Shown here piece by piece: positions 6,777-15,163 of a stretch of 40,832 nt of DNA; position 1 is the first letter of the stretch; every line of letters begins with the position of its first letter. Source of the DNA: Bradyrhizobium altum (GTDB lineage Bacteria; Pseudomonadota; Alphaproteobacteria; Rhizobiales; Xanthobacteraceae). Location of the stretch: assembly GCF_020889705.1 (NCBI RefSeq), contig NZ_JACMYP010000045.1, positions 1-40,832 on the forward strand, given 5' to 3'. The position numbers were made by a program, and so were the translations under genes. The notes beneath the pieces were generated by a model. The model was not told the origin of the DNA. It was given only the letters and a program-made list of their open reading frames with translations, and searched no databases.

Positions 6777-7961
6777 ATGACGATGATTGCGCCGATGCGG
6801 ACGTTGGGCGGGCAGGGGCTCCTGGTCGCGGGGATCCTGCTGATCGCCTCGGCGCTCCGTGCGCCCATCACCGGCGTGGCGCCGATGCTCGGCCTGATCC
6901 GCGAGAGCAGCGGGGTCAGCGCGGCAGAGGCGGGGATCCTGACGACGCTGCCCTTGCTTGCGTTCGCCGCGATCTCACCGGTTGCAGCCATCCTCGGGCG
7001 CAGATGCGGCATGGAGCGGTCGCTATTCGGCGCGCTGCTGGTCATTGCGGCCGGGATCGCGCTGCGCTCGTCCGGTCCGGTCTGGGCGCTGTTCGCCGGC
7101 ACTGCCACCCTTGGTGCCGGGATCGCTGTCGCAAATGTCCTGCTGCCGAGCCTGCTCAAGCGGGACTTCCCGACCCGCATCGCCGGCCTGACGGGCGCCT
7201 ACGCGATCACGTCCGCATTGGCGCAGGCGCTCGCATCTATTGTGGCGATCCCGCTCGCCCTGTTGCCCGGATCGAACTGGCACCTTTCGCTTGCGAGCAC
7301 ACTGATCTTTCCGCTGGTGGCGCTAATGGTCTGGGCTCCGCAACTGGGGATGCACTCGGCTCCGGCGATCGAGCCTGGCTCGTCGTCGCATCGCGGGCGC
7401 ATCTGGCACTCACCGCTCGCCTGGCAGGTCACCGGCTTTCTCGGCCTGACCTCGCTGGTGTTCTACATCATCGTCGGATGGCTGCCCGCCATTCTCGTGC
7501 AGGCAGGTTATTCAGCGGCGGCGGCGGGCACGTTGCACGGTGTGTCGCAATTGGCGACGGCGGTTCCCGGCTTGATCCTCGGTCCGATGGTCCGCCGCAT
7601 GAAGGATCAGCGCGGCATCGCGATCGCGGTGTCGCTCGCGACCTGCGTTTCGCTGCTGGGATTGTGGCAGCTTCCGTCGCTTGCGATGGTGTGGGTCGCG
7701 CTGTTCGGCTTTGGAGCGGGAGCTGCCTTCATCCTCGGTCTGACATTCGTCAGCCTGCGAACAGCGCACAGCCATCAGGCGGCCGCGCTGTCAGGCATGG
7801 CGCAATGCCTCGGCTACACGCTTGCGGCTGCGGGTCCGCCGCTTGCCGGACTTGCCCACGATGCGACCGGAGGCTGGGAGGTTGCGCTCGTCTGCTGCGC
7901 CGTCGCGACCGTGCTGATGGCGGTCCTTGGCAATTTCGCCGGACGCGCGGCCACGATCTGA
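6777..7961 (+). CDS. MFS transporter, CynX/NimT family
   Basis: The 394-residue product is a 12-helix major facilitator. The opening LLIASALRAPITGVAPML and the segment ANVLLPSLLKRDFP are hallmarks of the CynX/NimT (2-nitroimidazole/cyanate) subfamily, as is the LTGAYAITSALAQALAS helix. Start ATG 6777 follows GGGAG by 6 bases. These carriers act in the inner membrane, usually as drug or small-anion exporters; the substrate is unknown here and no cyanase gene is nearby. Divergence from the AraC/cupin gene implies inducible expression. The length is normal and no defects are visible. Confidence 0.88.
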   Translation: MTMIAPMRTLGGQGLLVAGILLIASALRAPITGVAPMLGLIRESSGVSAAEAGILTTLPLLAFAAISPVAAILGRRCGMERSLFGALLVIAAGIALRSSGPVWALFAGTATLGAGIAVANVLLPSLLKRDFPTRIAGLTGAYAITSALAQALASIVAIPLALLPGSNWHLSLASTLIFPLVALMVWAPQLGMHSAPAIEPGSSSHRGRIWHSPLAWQVTGFLGLTSLVFYIIVGWLPAILVQAGYSAAAAGTLHGVSQLATAVPGLILGPMVRRMKDQRGIAIAVSLATCVSLLGLWQLPSLAMVWVALFGFGAGAAFILGLTFVSLRTAHSHQAAALSGMAQCLGYTLAAAGPPLAGLAHDATGGWEVALVCCAVATVLMAVLGNFAGRAATI

Positions 7962-8075
7962 TGCTTGCTGTGTGCGGACATGCGGCCTGTCAATTCGGCT
8001 TCCGCACCGGCCGCATACCGGGGATGGCGGATGCCCGTCGGTTGTACGCGATGAAGCCGCGCGCTACAGAGACGC

Positions 8076-8469
8076 GTGGCAAGCAAGCGCCTGGGGAAAG
8101 TGCCGTTGAGGATATCAGCCAATACGCGCATCGTGATCGGATCGACGCTTTTTGCCCTGGCGTCGAGTGCATTGCTCTATCTGCCCGATCGACCGACAAC
8201 TTCTGCGCGGCACCTTTCACTTTTATCAGGGGCACGCGTTTCTCGTCCCGGTCAAATACGTGGATGGCGAGATCAAGACTGCCCGGCTGTATGAAGACGA
8301 CAGGCTTCTCGGTCCCGCGAATACCACGCAGCAAGAGATCATCGACAAGGGCGCCGGCCGATTTGGACTTTACCGGGATCGCTGGGGCTATTTCGGACCG
8401 GCCTTGATGTTCTCGACAAGCGACAATACCGACCCGAACACCAACGGCAGGAAGTACCACCTCAGATGA
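8076..8469 (+). pseudogene. Frameshifted small exported/membrane protein gene
   Basis: Two frames share one protein. The first, from GTG 8076 or the nearer GTG 8100 / TTG 8106, encodes a membrane or signal helix RIVIGSTLFALASSALLYLPDRP. The second carries the continuation: RGTFHFYQGHAFLVPVKY, then TARLYEDDRLLGPANTTQ, GAGRFGLYRDRWGYF and a C-terminus SDNTDPNTNGRKYHL. The protein-like character switches frame at about 8195-8215, which corresponds to one extra base (or two missing). Neither half would be sensible alone. It could be an inactivating mutation or a sequencing error. Family function is unknown to me; the full form would be ~120 residues. Confidence 0.6.
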
Positions 8470-8779
8470 CGGTCTGACGTGTGCCGGGTGCCGTCACGTG
8501 GTGCGTATCACGCCCAGTTCCTTCGAGCGCTGGAGAAGAGCCGGCTGGTAAGGCGGCGAGGGATCGTCGTCGTCAGGGATGGCGGCTGCATCCGACAAAC
8601 ACGCATAGCATCCTTGAAGACAAATGGTCGTGATTGCAGCGAACAGGCGCGACAGTCTGCAGGGTCAGAGCGGTCTCAGGCGACAAAGCAACCCGGCGGA
8701 ACGAGATGCAAGGCTCGGACAGATCATGTCGCGAGAATGCGAATGCGTGGCTCACAAGTCGTGCAAACAATTCTCAGTG

Positions 8780-8898
8780 TCGTCCTGGCGAAAGCCAGGA
8801 CCCATTACCCCGAATGAAATTTCTTGTGCGATGCTGGGGCCGCGATCTCGCTCATCGTCAAGTACGGTGGCTATGGGTCCTGGCTTTCGCCAGGACGA
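8780..8898. repeat. Palindromic extragenic element with 26-bp perfect arms
   Basis: The arm at 8780-8805 (TCGTCCTGGCGAAAGCCAGG...) is repeated exactly as its reverse complement at 8873-8898, with 67 bases between. Each arm itself contains the small inverted repeat CCTGGC-GAAA-GCCAGG, so it can form nested hairpins. This 'CCTGGCTTTCGCCAGGAC' type is recognisable as a dispersed intergenic repeat of Bradyrhizobium-like genomes. Confidence 0.75.
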
Positions 8899-8933
8899 CG
8901 ATTGGGGAGATCGCATGCTCCTATGTCTGGCAC

Positions 8934-9032
8934 CGTCATGCTAAGGTGTGAGCGGAGCGAGCCTCGAAGCACGACGGCCCGACTGTGGCCGTGCATCCTT
9001 CGAGACGCGCTATGCGCTCCTCAGGATGACGG
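8934..9032. repeat. Second palindromic extragenic element
   Basis: CGTCATGCTAAGG at the left pairs with CCTCAGGATGACG at the right, with inner complementary segments CTCGAAGCACGACGGCC and GGCCGTGCATCCTTCGAG. It follows the previous element after ~35 bases. This is another dispersed extragenic palindrome type; it lies upstream of the EamA transporter and could affect transcript ends or stability. Confidence 0.7.
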
Positions 9033-9137
9033 ATCTGATCGCTTTCGCCGGGACAGTATGCTTGTGGCGTCCGCCCGCCACCCCCGCAAAAATTCGCGAT
9101 TGCCGGCTGCCTCTTCTTCAGGCAATGACGGCCTGCA

Positions 9138-10010
9138 ATGAACAAGAGCTTCGAGGAAACTGCCGCTCGTCTGGCGCCGACGATTTTTGTCGTGCTGTGG
9201 AGCACGGGATTCATCGGCACCAAATACGTCATCAACAATGCGGAGCCGCTGACCTATCTGGCGATCAGGATGGCGTTCGTGGTGGTGGTGATGGCTGGCA
9301 TCGCCGCGGTCGCACGGCCGAAATGGCCGGACCGGACAGGCGTTTTCCACAGTGCGGTGGCCGGTATCCTGGTGCACGGCTTCTATCTCGGCGGCACCGC
9401 GATTGCGATCGCGCATTCGATTCCCGCAGGCCTGTCGGCGCTGATCCCGGGTCTGCAGCCGATCCTGACCTCGACCATCGCCAACGGCTGGCTCGGCGAG
9501 CGCGTCACGCCGCTGCAATGGGGCGGGCTCGTGCTCGGCCTCGCCGGCGTCGTGCTGATCCTGCACAACCGGCCGATGACGGGCGATGCGGGGTGGGGCT
9601 GGCTTGCCTCCGGCGTCTCGCTGATCAGCATCACGCTTGGCACGCTCTACCAGCGCCGCTACTGCAACCAGATCGACTGGCGCGCCGGCAATCTCGTGCA
9701 GTACGTCGCGGTGACGATCTTGTTCGGCATCGGCGCCTGGCTGTTCGAGACCAATGTCGTGCATTGGACCCGCGAGTTCGTGCTGGCGATAGCCTGGCTG
9801 GTGTTCGCGCTGTCGATCGGCTCGATCGGGCTGCTGTATTGGCTGATCCGACACCACGCCGCGACCTCGGTCGCGAGCCTGTTCTATCTGGTGCCGGCGG
9901 TGACCGCGCTGATGGCCTATGTGCTGTTCGGCGAGCGGCTGGATACCGTCGCCATCGCCGGCATGGCCGCCTGCGCCGCCGCGGTGTTGGTGGTCAACCG
10001 CCGCGCTTAA
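9138..10010 (+). CDS. EamA/DMT-superfamily transporter
   Basis: The 290-residue product has ten predicted helices in two five-helix EamA repeats, typical for drug/metabolite transporters. Marker segments include LWSTGFIGTKYVINNAEP in the first helix, IPAGLSALIPGLQPILT, LGERVTPLQWGGLVLGLAGV and, in the second repeat, VASLFYLVPAVTALMAY-type sequence with FGERLD. It probably exports a metabolite or amino-acid-like compound across the inner membrane. The TAA stop shares TTAA with the stop of the convergent photolyase gene (10007-10010). A palindromic repeat lies immediately upstream, and no regulator is adjacent. Confidence 0.88.
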   Translation: MNKSFEETAARLAPTIFVVLWSTGFIGTKYVINNAEPLTYLAIRMAFVVVVMAGIAAVARPKWPDRTGVFHSAVAGILVHGFYLGGTAIAIAHSIPAGLSALIPGLQPILTSTIANGWLGERVTPLQWGGLVLGLAGVVLILHNRPMTGDAGWGWLASGVSLISITLGTLYQRRYCNQIDWRAGNLVQYVAVTILFGIGAWLFETNVVHWTREFVLAIAWLVFALSIGSIGLLYWLIRHHAATSVASLFYLVPAVTALMAYVLFGERLDTVAIAGMAACAAAVLVVNRRA

Positions 10011-11470
10011 TCCTTGCCGCGGATTCTTGCGTACGCCGCAAGCGCGCGTTCTCGTCCCATTTTGTGATCGACGATCGGCGGCGGATAGGTCTTGCCGAGT
10101 TCGACGCCGGCGCTTGCGAGCTCGATCGGCATCGCGGTCCAGGGCTGATGGATCAGGTTGTTGGGAAGCTGCGCGAGCTCCGGTACCCAGCGCCGGACAT
10201 AGGCGCCGTCCGGATCGAATTTCTCGCCCTGCAGGTTCGGATTGAAGACGCGGAAATAGGGCGCGGCATCGGCGCCGGAGCCGGCGACCCATTGCCAGTT
10301 CGCCGGATTGGAGCCGGCATCGGCATCGACCAGCGTGTCCCAGAACCATGCTTCGCCGGCGCGCCAATCGATCAGCAGGTGCTTCACCAGGAACGAGGCG
10401 ACCACCATGCGCACCCGGTTGTGCATCACGCCGGTGTGCCAGAGCTCGCGCATGCCGGCATCGACGATCGGATAGCCGGTCAGGCCGCGCTGCCAGGCTT
10501 TCAGCGCAGGGGCGTTGCGCTTCCACGGAAACGCATCGAATTGCGCCTGCAGATTCCGGTTCGCCATATCAGGCTCATCGAACAGCAGATGGCGGCAGAA
10601 TTCGCGCCAGACGAGCTCGCTCAAGAATTTGTCGATGTCGCCGGCGAGGCGCGGGTGCTCGGCGGCGGCGAAGCGGGCCGCATGCCAGAGCTGGCGCGGG
10701 CTGATTTCGCCGAAGCGCAGATGCGGGGAGAGGCGCGAGGTGCCGTCGCGGTCGGGCCGGTCGCGGTCGTCGCTGTAGCCGCGAATATTCTCGTCGAGGA
10801 ACGCCTTCAGCCGTGCCTGCGCCGCGGCTTCGCCCGGAGTCCAGGTGTCGCGCAGGCCACCGGCCCAATCCGGCCTGGTCGGTTCGAGATTCCAATCGTC
10901 GAGGGCTTCGCTCGCGACGCCACTGACGGATGCGAGCTTCTTCGGCGCCGGCAGCGGCGCTGGCGGATCGCCAAGCCCCTGCACACGCCGCCAGAACGGT
11001 GTGAACACACGCGGGCCACGGTTGTCCTTGTTGCGGATGGCTTTGGGTTCGACGAGCAGGTCGCCAGGAAAAATCTGCGAAGCGATACCGTCACTTGCGA
11101 GCGCGGATTCAACGTCTGCGGCAATCGCCTGATGCGGCGCTTGCGCGATCTCGTTCCAGAACACGGCGCCCGCATGGATGTCGCGCGCCAGCGTGGCGAT
11201 CACGGAGGCGGCCGATCCGGTGCGCAGCACCAGCGTTCCGCCGATCGCCTCAAGGCTTTTACGAAGTGCGCGCAGCGACTGCGCCAGCCACCAGCGCGTC
11301 GCGCCTCCGAGGGGGCGCGCGGCTGGAGGTTTCAGGGCACGACTTGCTTCGTCGCGGATAAAAAGGCCAACCACGGGCGCGCCGCGGCTGGCCGCTTCAT
11401 GCAGGGCCGGGTGATCCGACAGCCGCAGATCGTCGCGAAACCAGACGATAACAGGCTGTACGCGGGCCAC
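10007..11470 (-). CDS. phrB: Deoxyribodipyrimidine photolyase
   Basis: The 487-residue product is a class I photolyase/cryptochrome. It starts with VIVWFRDDLRLSDHPAL, the N-terminal Rossmann-type antenna domain, and has the FAD-binding helical domain with TSRLSPHLRFGEISPRQLW, LVWREFCRHLL, GYPIVDAGMRELWHTGVMHNR-type and DWRAGEAWFWDTLVDAD, then NWQWVAGSGADAAPYFR. These residues bind FAD and the cyclobutane pyrimidine dimer, which the enzyme splits using blue light. The start is GTG 11470. It is followed by no operon partner; the peroxiredoxin lies 21 bases upstream on the same strand, so both could share a transcript as oxidative/UV defence. A 6-4 lesion specificity is unlikely. Confidence 0.95.
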   Translation of the reverse strand: MARVQPVIVWFRDDLRLSDHPALHEAASRGAPVVGLFIRDEASRALKPPAARPLGGATRWWLAQSLRALRKSLEAIGGTLVLRTGSAASVIATLARDIHAGAVFWNEIAQAPHQAIAADVESALASDGIASQIFPGDLLVEPKAIRNKDNRGPRVFTPFWRRVQGLGDPPAPLPAPKKLASVSGVASEALDDWNLEPTRPDWAGGLRDTWTPGEAAAQARLKAFLDENIRGYSDDRDRPDRDGTSRLSPHLRFGEISPRQLWHAARFAAAEHPRLAGDIDKFLSELVWREFCRHLLFDEPDMANRNLQAQFDAFPWKRNAPALKAWQRGLTGYPIVDAGMRELWHTGVMHNRVRMVVASFLVKHLLIDWRAGEAWFWDTLVDADAGSNPANWQWVAGSGADAAPYFRVFNPNLQGEKFDPDGAYVRRWVPELAQLPNNLIHQPWTAMPIELASAGVELGKTYPPPIVDHKMGRERALAAYARIRGKD

Positions 11471-11491
11471 CTGGAGGCTGCGTGCCGGCCG

Positions 11492-12151
<660 letters not shown>

Positions 12152-12539
12152 GATTTTACCTCATCTCTTTGAAGTTGCATCCAAATTTGTATTTGAGGTG
12201 GTCTGTTCCAGTATAGGACGCGGAAAGGCCTAAGTGAACGGCTTCTGAAAAAAGGTGAGACATTTCTCCTTGAGGGTGGAATTCCAAGCAATTTGTTTTG
12301 ATCCGTAGTCCTGCGACGAAATATCAGCTTCGGCACAAAAGCTTGGAAATGCCCAGATAAAGCCGCTTATCGCCGTCATCACGCCGGCCCCGGCTGCTAT
12401 AGGACTGAACCGTGACAGCGTTTAAAGCGACCAAATAGCAACCATCTAAAAATCTCGGAACCCAAGTTCCGAATCATTAACCACTCGTTTACGCCCGCAT
12501 GGAAAAGCTGGCCTCAGATAGGAATTGAAAGCTCCCACA
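12152..12539. other. AT-richer intergenic region between divergent genes
   Basis: This 388-base stretch separates the divergent peroxiredoxin and 12540 genes and must hold both promoters. It has lower GC than its surroundings. I see one small inverted repeat, CGGAAC-CCAA-GTTCCG at 12456-12471, and no convincing gene or fully matched -35/-10 pair. Confidence 0.4.
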
Positions 12540-13121
12540 ATGTCTACCCCAAGTACCAAGGCCGCTGAGGCTCTCAGCGGTGCGTTGCATCCGTCCTGCC
12601 GCAAGACCGCCGCCCATGCGCTGACCATCGTGCGCGATGGCGTGATCACCGGCGAAGGCCCGACCACCAAGGGCCGTATCCATTTCTCCCGGTCACTCGA
12701 TGCCGATGACGCTGCCTGGTGCGCGCGCATCCTGACGGCGGCCGCGGTCGAGCATCAGCCGGTCAGCCGGGCCGAGATCGAGGCGCTGTTCGCGATCAAC
12801 GAGGCTGCTGCCGAGCGCAGCGATGGCGGCCGGTTCGACGACCTGCTCGCTAAGGCGATCGCCCATCATGCCGCGTCCGAGTCCGGTCTGCCGGTGCCGC
12901 CGCGCACGGTGGCGCTGTCGCCGGATACGAACATCGATCGCTGGGCGCCGACGCAAGGCGCCAAGATGGACACCAAGGTTCTGGAATGGATCGCGGGCCG
13001 GATGCGCGGTCAGCGCCGCACCGGCCGTGCGCTGGCGGCGATGGTGGCAACGCTGGTCGGCGCGACTGCGCTGCCGCTCGCAGCCCAGCTGCCCAACGTG
13101 TTCGACATCGGGATGATGTGA
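12540..13121 (+). CDS. Hypothetical protein with C-terminal membrane helix
   Basis: From ATG 12540 the product has 193 residues; an in-frame TTG at 12525 is less likely. The N-terminal part includes a short beta-rich motif HALTIVRDGVITGEGPTTKGR, followed by helices with RAEIEALFAINEAAAERS and RFDDLLAKAIAHHAA. The last ~30 residues contain a basic stretch (RMRGQRRTGRAL) and a hydrophobic helix AAMVATLVGATALPLAAQL, likely a C-terminal membrane anchor with the bulk in the cytosol. I do not recognise the family. The gene is followed by two hairpins that would terminate it before the convergent phosphatase. Confidence 0.7.
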   Translation: MSTPSTKAAEALSGALHPSCRKTAAHALTIVRDGVITGEGPTTKGRIHFSRSLDADDAAWCARILTAAAVEHQPVSRAEIEALFAINEAAAERSDGGRFDDLLAKAIAHHAASESGLPVPPRTVALSPDTNIDRWAPTQGAKMDTKVLEWIAGRMRGQRRTGRALAAMVATLVGATALPLAAQLPNVFDIGMM

Positions 13122-13126
13122 TCGTG

Positions 13127-13152
13127 TGGGATGATGCCTGTGCATCATCCCA
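13127..13152. terminator. Strong hairpin between convergent genes
   Basis: TGGGATGATGC pairs perfectly with GCATCATCCCA around a CTGT loop (11-bp stem), 6 bases after the stop of the 12540 gene. There is no T-run directly after it, so it may work with the next hairpin. Confidence 0.5.
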
Positions 13153-13174
13153 GACCACCGGCTTCAGGCGAGAG

Positions 13175-13201
13175 CGGCGGGGATCACTTCCCCGCCGTTT
13201 T
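13175..13201 (+). terminator. Rho-independent terminator overlapping the phosphatase 3' end
   Basis: CGGCGGGG pairs with CCCCGCCG over a 7-base loop, then TTTT. On the plus strand this is a normal terminator for the 12540 gene. The loop contains the TCA complementary to the phosphatase stop codon, so the signal lies inside the last codons of the opposing gene. Confidence 0.6.
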
Positions 13202-15025
13202 CTGTTTGCCGGCGCTCTCCTCGAGCCCGAGCGTCCGCCCCGGGAACCCGGCAACGTCGAAATAGCGGGTCGAGAGCACGCGCTGGAATTTCAGCACGGT
13301 GCGCAGGCCGTTGGCCGAAGGCTTCTTCGACATGATGGTGCCCTCAGCCATCTTCGGCACGATGCCGTTCGGGAGCGCTTCAGACATCACCCGGCCGATC
13401 AGCCCGCCATTGTTCGGCGCGCGCAGGCCGAGCAATTGCGCCGCGGTCATGCCGACATCGGCGTTGCTGACCGGCAGCGGATCGACATAGCCCGCCTTGA
13501 AGTCGGGACCGATCGCGGCGGTGAAGTTGAAGGTGTCGCCGCGGCTGAAGCTGCCATGCATGCCCTGGCCCTGGCGCAGCACGGTGTCGGCAACCTGCAC
13601 CGAGCAGTTGGTCGGGATCTCGCAGCCGCTCGACCAGGAGCGGAAATTGACCACGATCGACGGGTTCGGCGTCACCGCCTTGCCCTTCAGGTTCAGGTTC
13701 GACATCGGCAGCGTGCCGGGGAAGGTGCCGAGCTTGTCGTCGACAAACAGGCCGCTGACATAGTCCTGCTCGAGCAGTGCCTTGATCACGCGGTCGGCGA
13801 GCTTCTTGTCGCGGTTCGGCAGATAGATCAGATCCGAGCCGCCATTGGTGGCGATCACGACGTCAGGCTTGGCCGGGTCCTGGCCGAGCACACCGTTGCC
13901 GGCCCTCGGATGGGCATTGTCGGCGACCTTGGCATTCTTGTCGTTGGGGTCGAACAGCGGCAGGTTCAACGCCTTGGCGAGATCGATCGCCAGAAAGCCC
14001 ATCGGCAGGAAATCCTTCGGCGTGTCGTCATAGGCGATCTTGGCCGAGGGGCTGGTCTTACTCTCCTTCGAGATCGTCGAGAAGCCGTGGTCGGAGGAGA
14101 CCATGATGTTGGTGTTGGCGGAAAGCCCGAGCTCGTCGAGCGCCTTGCGGAGCTGGGCGAGGTTGTTGTCGGCATTCTTGATGCCGGCCATCGAGGTCGG
14201 GCCGTTGATGCCGGGCGTGATGGTGTTGAGGCTGTCGCCGGTGTTGTGCTGGCTGCCGTCCGGATCGCGCGACCAGAACACCAGCACGAACGGCTTGTTG
14301 CGCGCCTTGAACATCGGCAGCACGACCTTGGTCGCGACATCGGCCATGTAGGCCTGCTGTGCGACGTTGGCGACCGTGGTACCGGGCGTCTTGGCGTCGC
14401 CCGCCTTGGCGTTGTCGCCGCGGCTCGGGGTGGCGAGCGGCAGGCCGGCCTTGGTCAGCGCGTCCTTCATCTCGTCGGAGAGCGGCACGCTGGCCTTGCC
14501 GCCGGTGGAATCGTCGACCACGATCGTGTTCTTGCCGCGATCGGTGTGGTCGAACAGCAGGGTCGGGCCGACCTTGCCGATGGCGGCGGTGCTAAAGCCC
14601 TGGCCGCGGGCCATCTTCAAGAGCGTCTCCTCGTTGAGATAGTCGCCATTGAAGTGATCGTCGATATCGGCGAGCACGGCATCGTTCTCGATGAAGGGAA
14701 CCACGGTGTCGCCGGCAGGCACCGAGGTGTAGCCGGTGAAGATCGTGTTAGAGAAGGTGCCGGTGTCGCCGAGATAGTGGCCAGTCGAGAGCGCCGAGCT
14801 GTTGGCCATCGTGAAGGTCGGGAACAGCGAATGCGAGTTCTTGAAGTGGACGCCCTTGTCGCGGATCTCGGCCATCGCAGGCGCCGTCTGCGGCGTCACG
14901 ATGCCGCCGCGCAGGCCGTCGGGGACGAACAGGATCAGGTTGCGGGGTTTTGCATTTTGCGCGGAAGCGGCGCCGGCTGAAAGCGCGATCATGCTCGCGG
15001 ACAGTAATGTAATGGCACGGCGCAT
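13184..15025 (-). CDS. Secreted alkaline-phosphatase-superfamily (NPP-like) phosphodiesterase/phosphatase
   Basis: ATG 15025 follows AGGGGG and starts a signal peptide (AITLLSASMIALSAGAASAQN), so the mature enzyme is periplasmic or secreted; the total is 613 residues. The fold is that of type I phosphodiesterases/nucleotide pyrophosphatases: metal-binding FVPDGLRGG near the N-terminus, the nucleophile loop FPTFTMANSSALSTGH where Thr is the expected catalytic residue, FWSRDPDGSQHNTGD, and the metal-binding SSDHGFSTISK. Family members hydrolyse phosphate esters or diesters. A candidate Pho box 64 bases upstream suggests phosphate-starvation control, consistent with phosphate scavenging. An ATG at 15088 would destroy the signal peptide position and sits against the box, so I rejected it. 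Confidence 0.88.
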   Translation of the reverse strand: MRRAITLLSASMIALSAGAASAQNAKPRNLILFVPDGLRGGIVTPQTAPAMAEIRDKGVHFKNSHSLFPTFTMANSSALSTGHYLGDTGTFSNTIFTGYTSVPAGDTVVPFIENDAVLADIDDHFNGDYLNEETLLKMARGQGFSTAAIGKVGPTLLFDHTDRGKNTIVVDDSTGGKASVPLSDEMKDALTKAGLPLATPSRGDNAKAGDAKTPGTTVANVAQQAYMADVATKVVLPMFKARNKPFVLVFWSRDPDGSQHNTGDSLNTITPGINGPTSMAGIKNADNNLAQLRKALDELGLSANTNIMVSSDHGFSTISKESKTSPSAKIAYDDTPKDFLPMGFLAIDLAKALNLPLFDPNDKNAKVADNAHPRAGNGVLGQDPAKPDVVIATNGGSDLIYLPNRDKKLADRVIKALLEQDYVSGLFVDDKLGTFPGTLPMSNLNLKGKAVTPNPSIVVNFRSWSSGCEIPTNCSVQVADTVLRQGQGMHGSFSRGDTFNFTAAIGPDFKAGYVDPLPVSNADVGMTAAQLLGLRAPNNGGLIGRVMSEALPNGIVPKMAEGTIMSKKPSANGLRTVLKFQRVLSTRYFDVAGFPGRTLGLEESAGKQKTAGK

Positions 15026-15088
15026 TTTGTTATTCCCCCTGATGAAGCCCCGCGGCAGCCCGCCGCAGCCTTCGTTTAGTTTTGCCAT

Positions 15089-15106
15089 ATGACAGAAATG
15101 TTACAG
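15089..15106 (-). promoter_or_regulatory. Candidate Pho box for the phosphatase gene
   Basis: On the minus strand the site reads CTGTAAC-ATTT-CTGTCAT: two 7-bp repeats with 4-base spacing, matching the alphaproteobacterial PhoB pattern CTGTCAT-N4-CTGTCAT except for one half. It lies 64 bases before the phosphatase ATG. The upstream half overlaps the right part of the hairpin at 15101-15125. Confidence 0.6.
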
Positions 15107-15125
15107 CGCCCGCCGGGCGCTGTAA
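15101..15125. terminator. 25-base near-perfect palindrome after czcA; likely terminator
   Basis: TTACAGCGCCCG is followed by one base and its exact reverse complement CGGGCGCTGTAA. It sits 39 bases beyond the czcA stop and would fold into an 11-bp GC-rich stem. The following minus-strand bases CATTT give only a weak U-tract. Confidence 0.55.
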
Positions 15126-15163
15126 CTGCCGGATTTTTCTTGGCACGGCCGGTCAGCAGGCCG

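Noticed and set aside
12456..12471. CGGAAC-CCAA-GTTCCG as a general stress (EcfG) promoter
   Set aside because: GGAAC is present, but the next CGTT is about 24 bases away instead of 16-17, so the promoter pattern does not fit.
12986..14980. 664-codon frame antisense to the phosphatase
   Set aside because: Antisense shadow of a well-supported enzyme gene; no ribosome binding site or domain.
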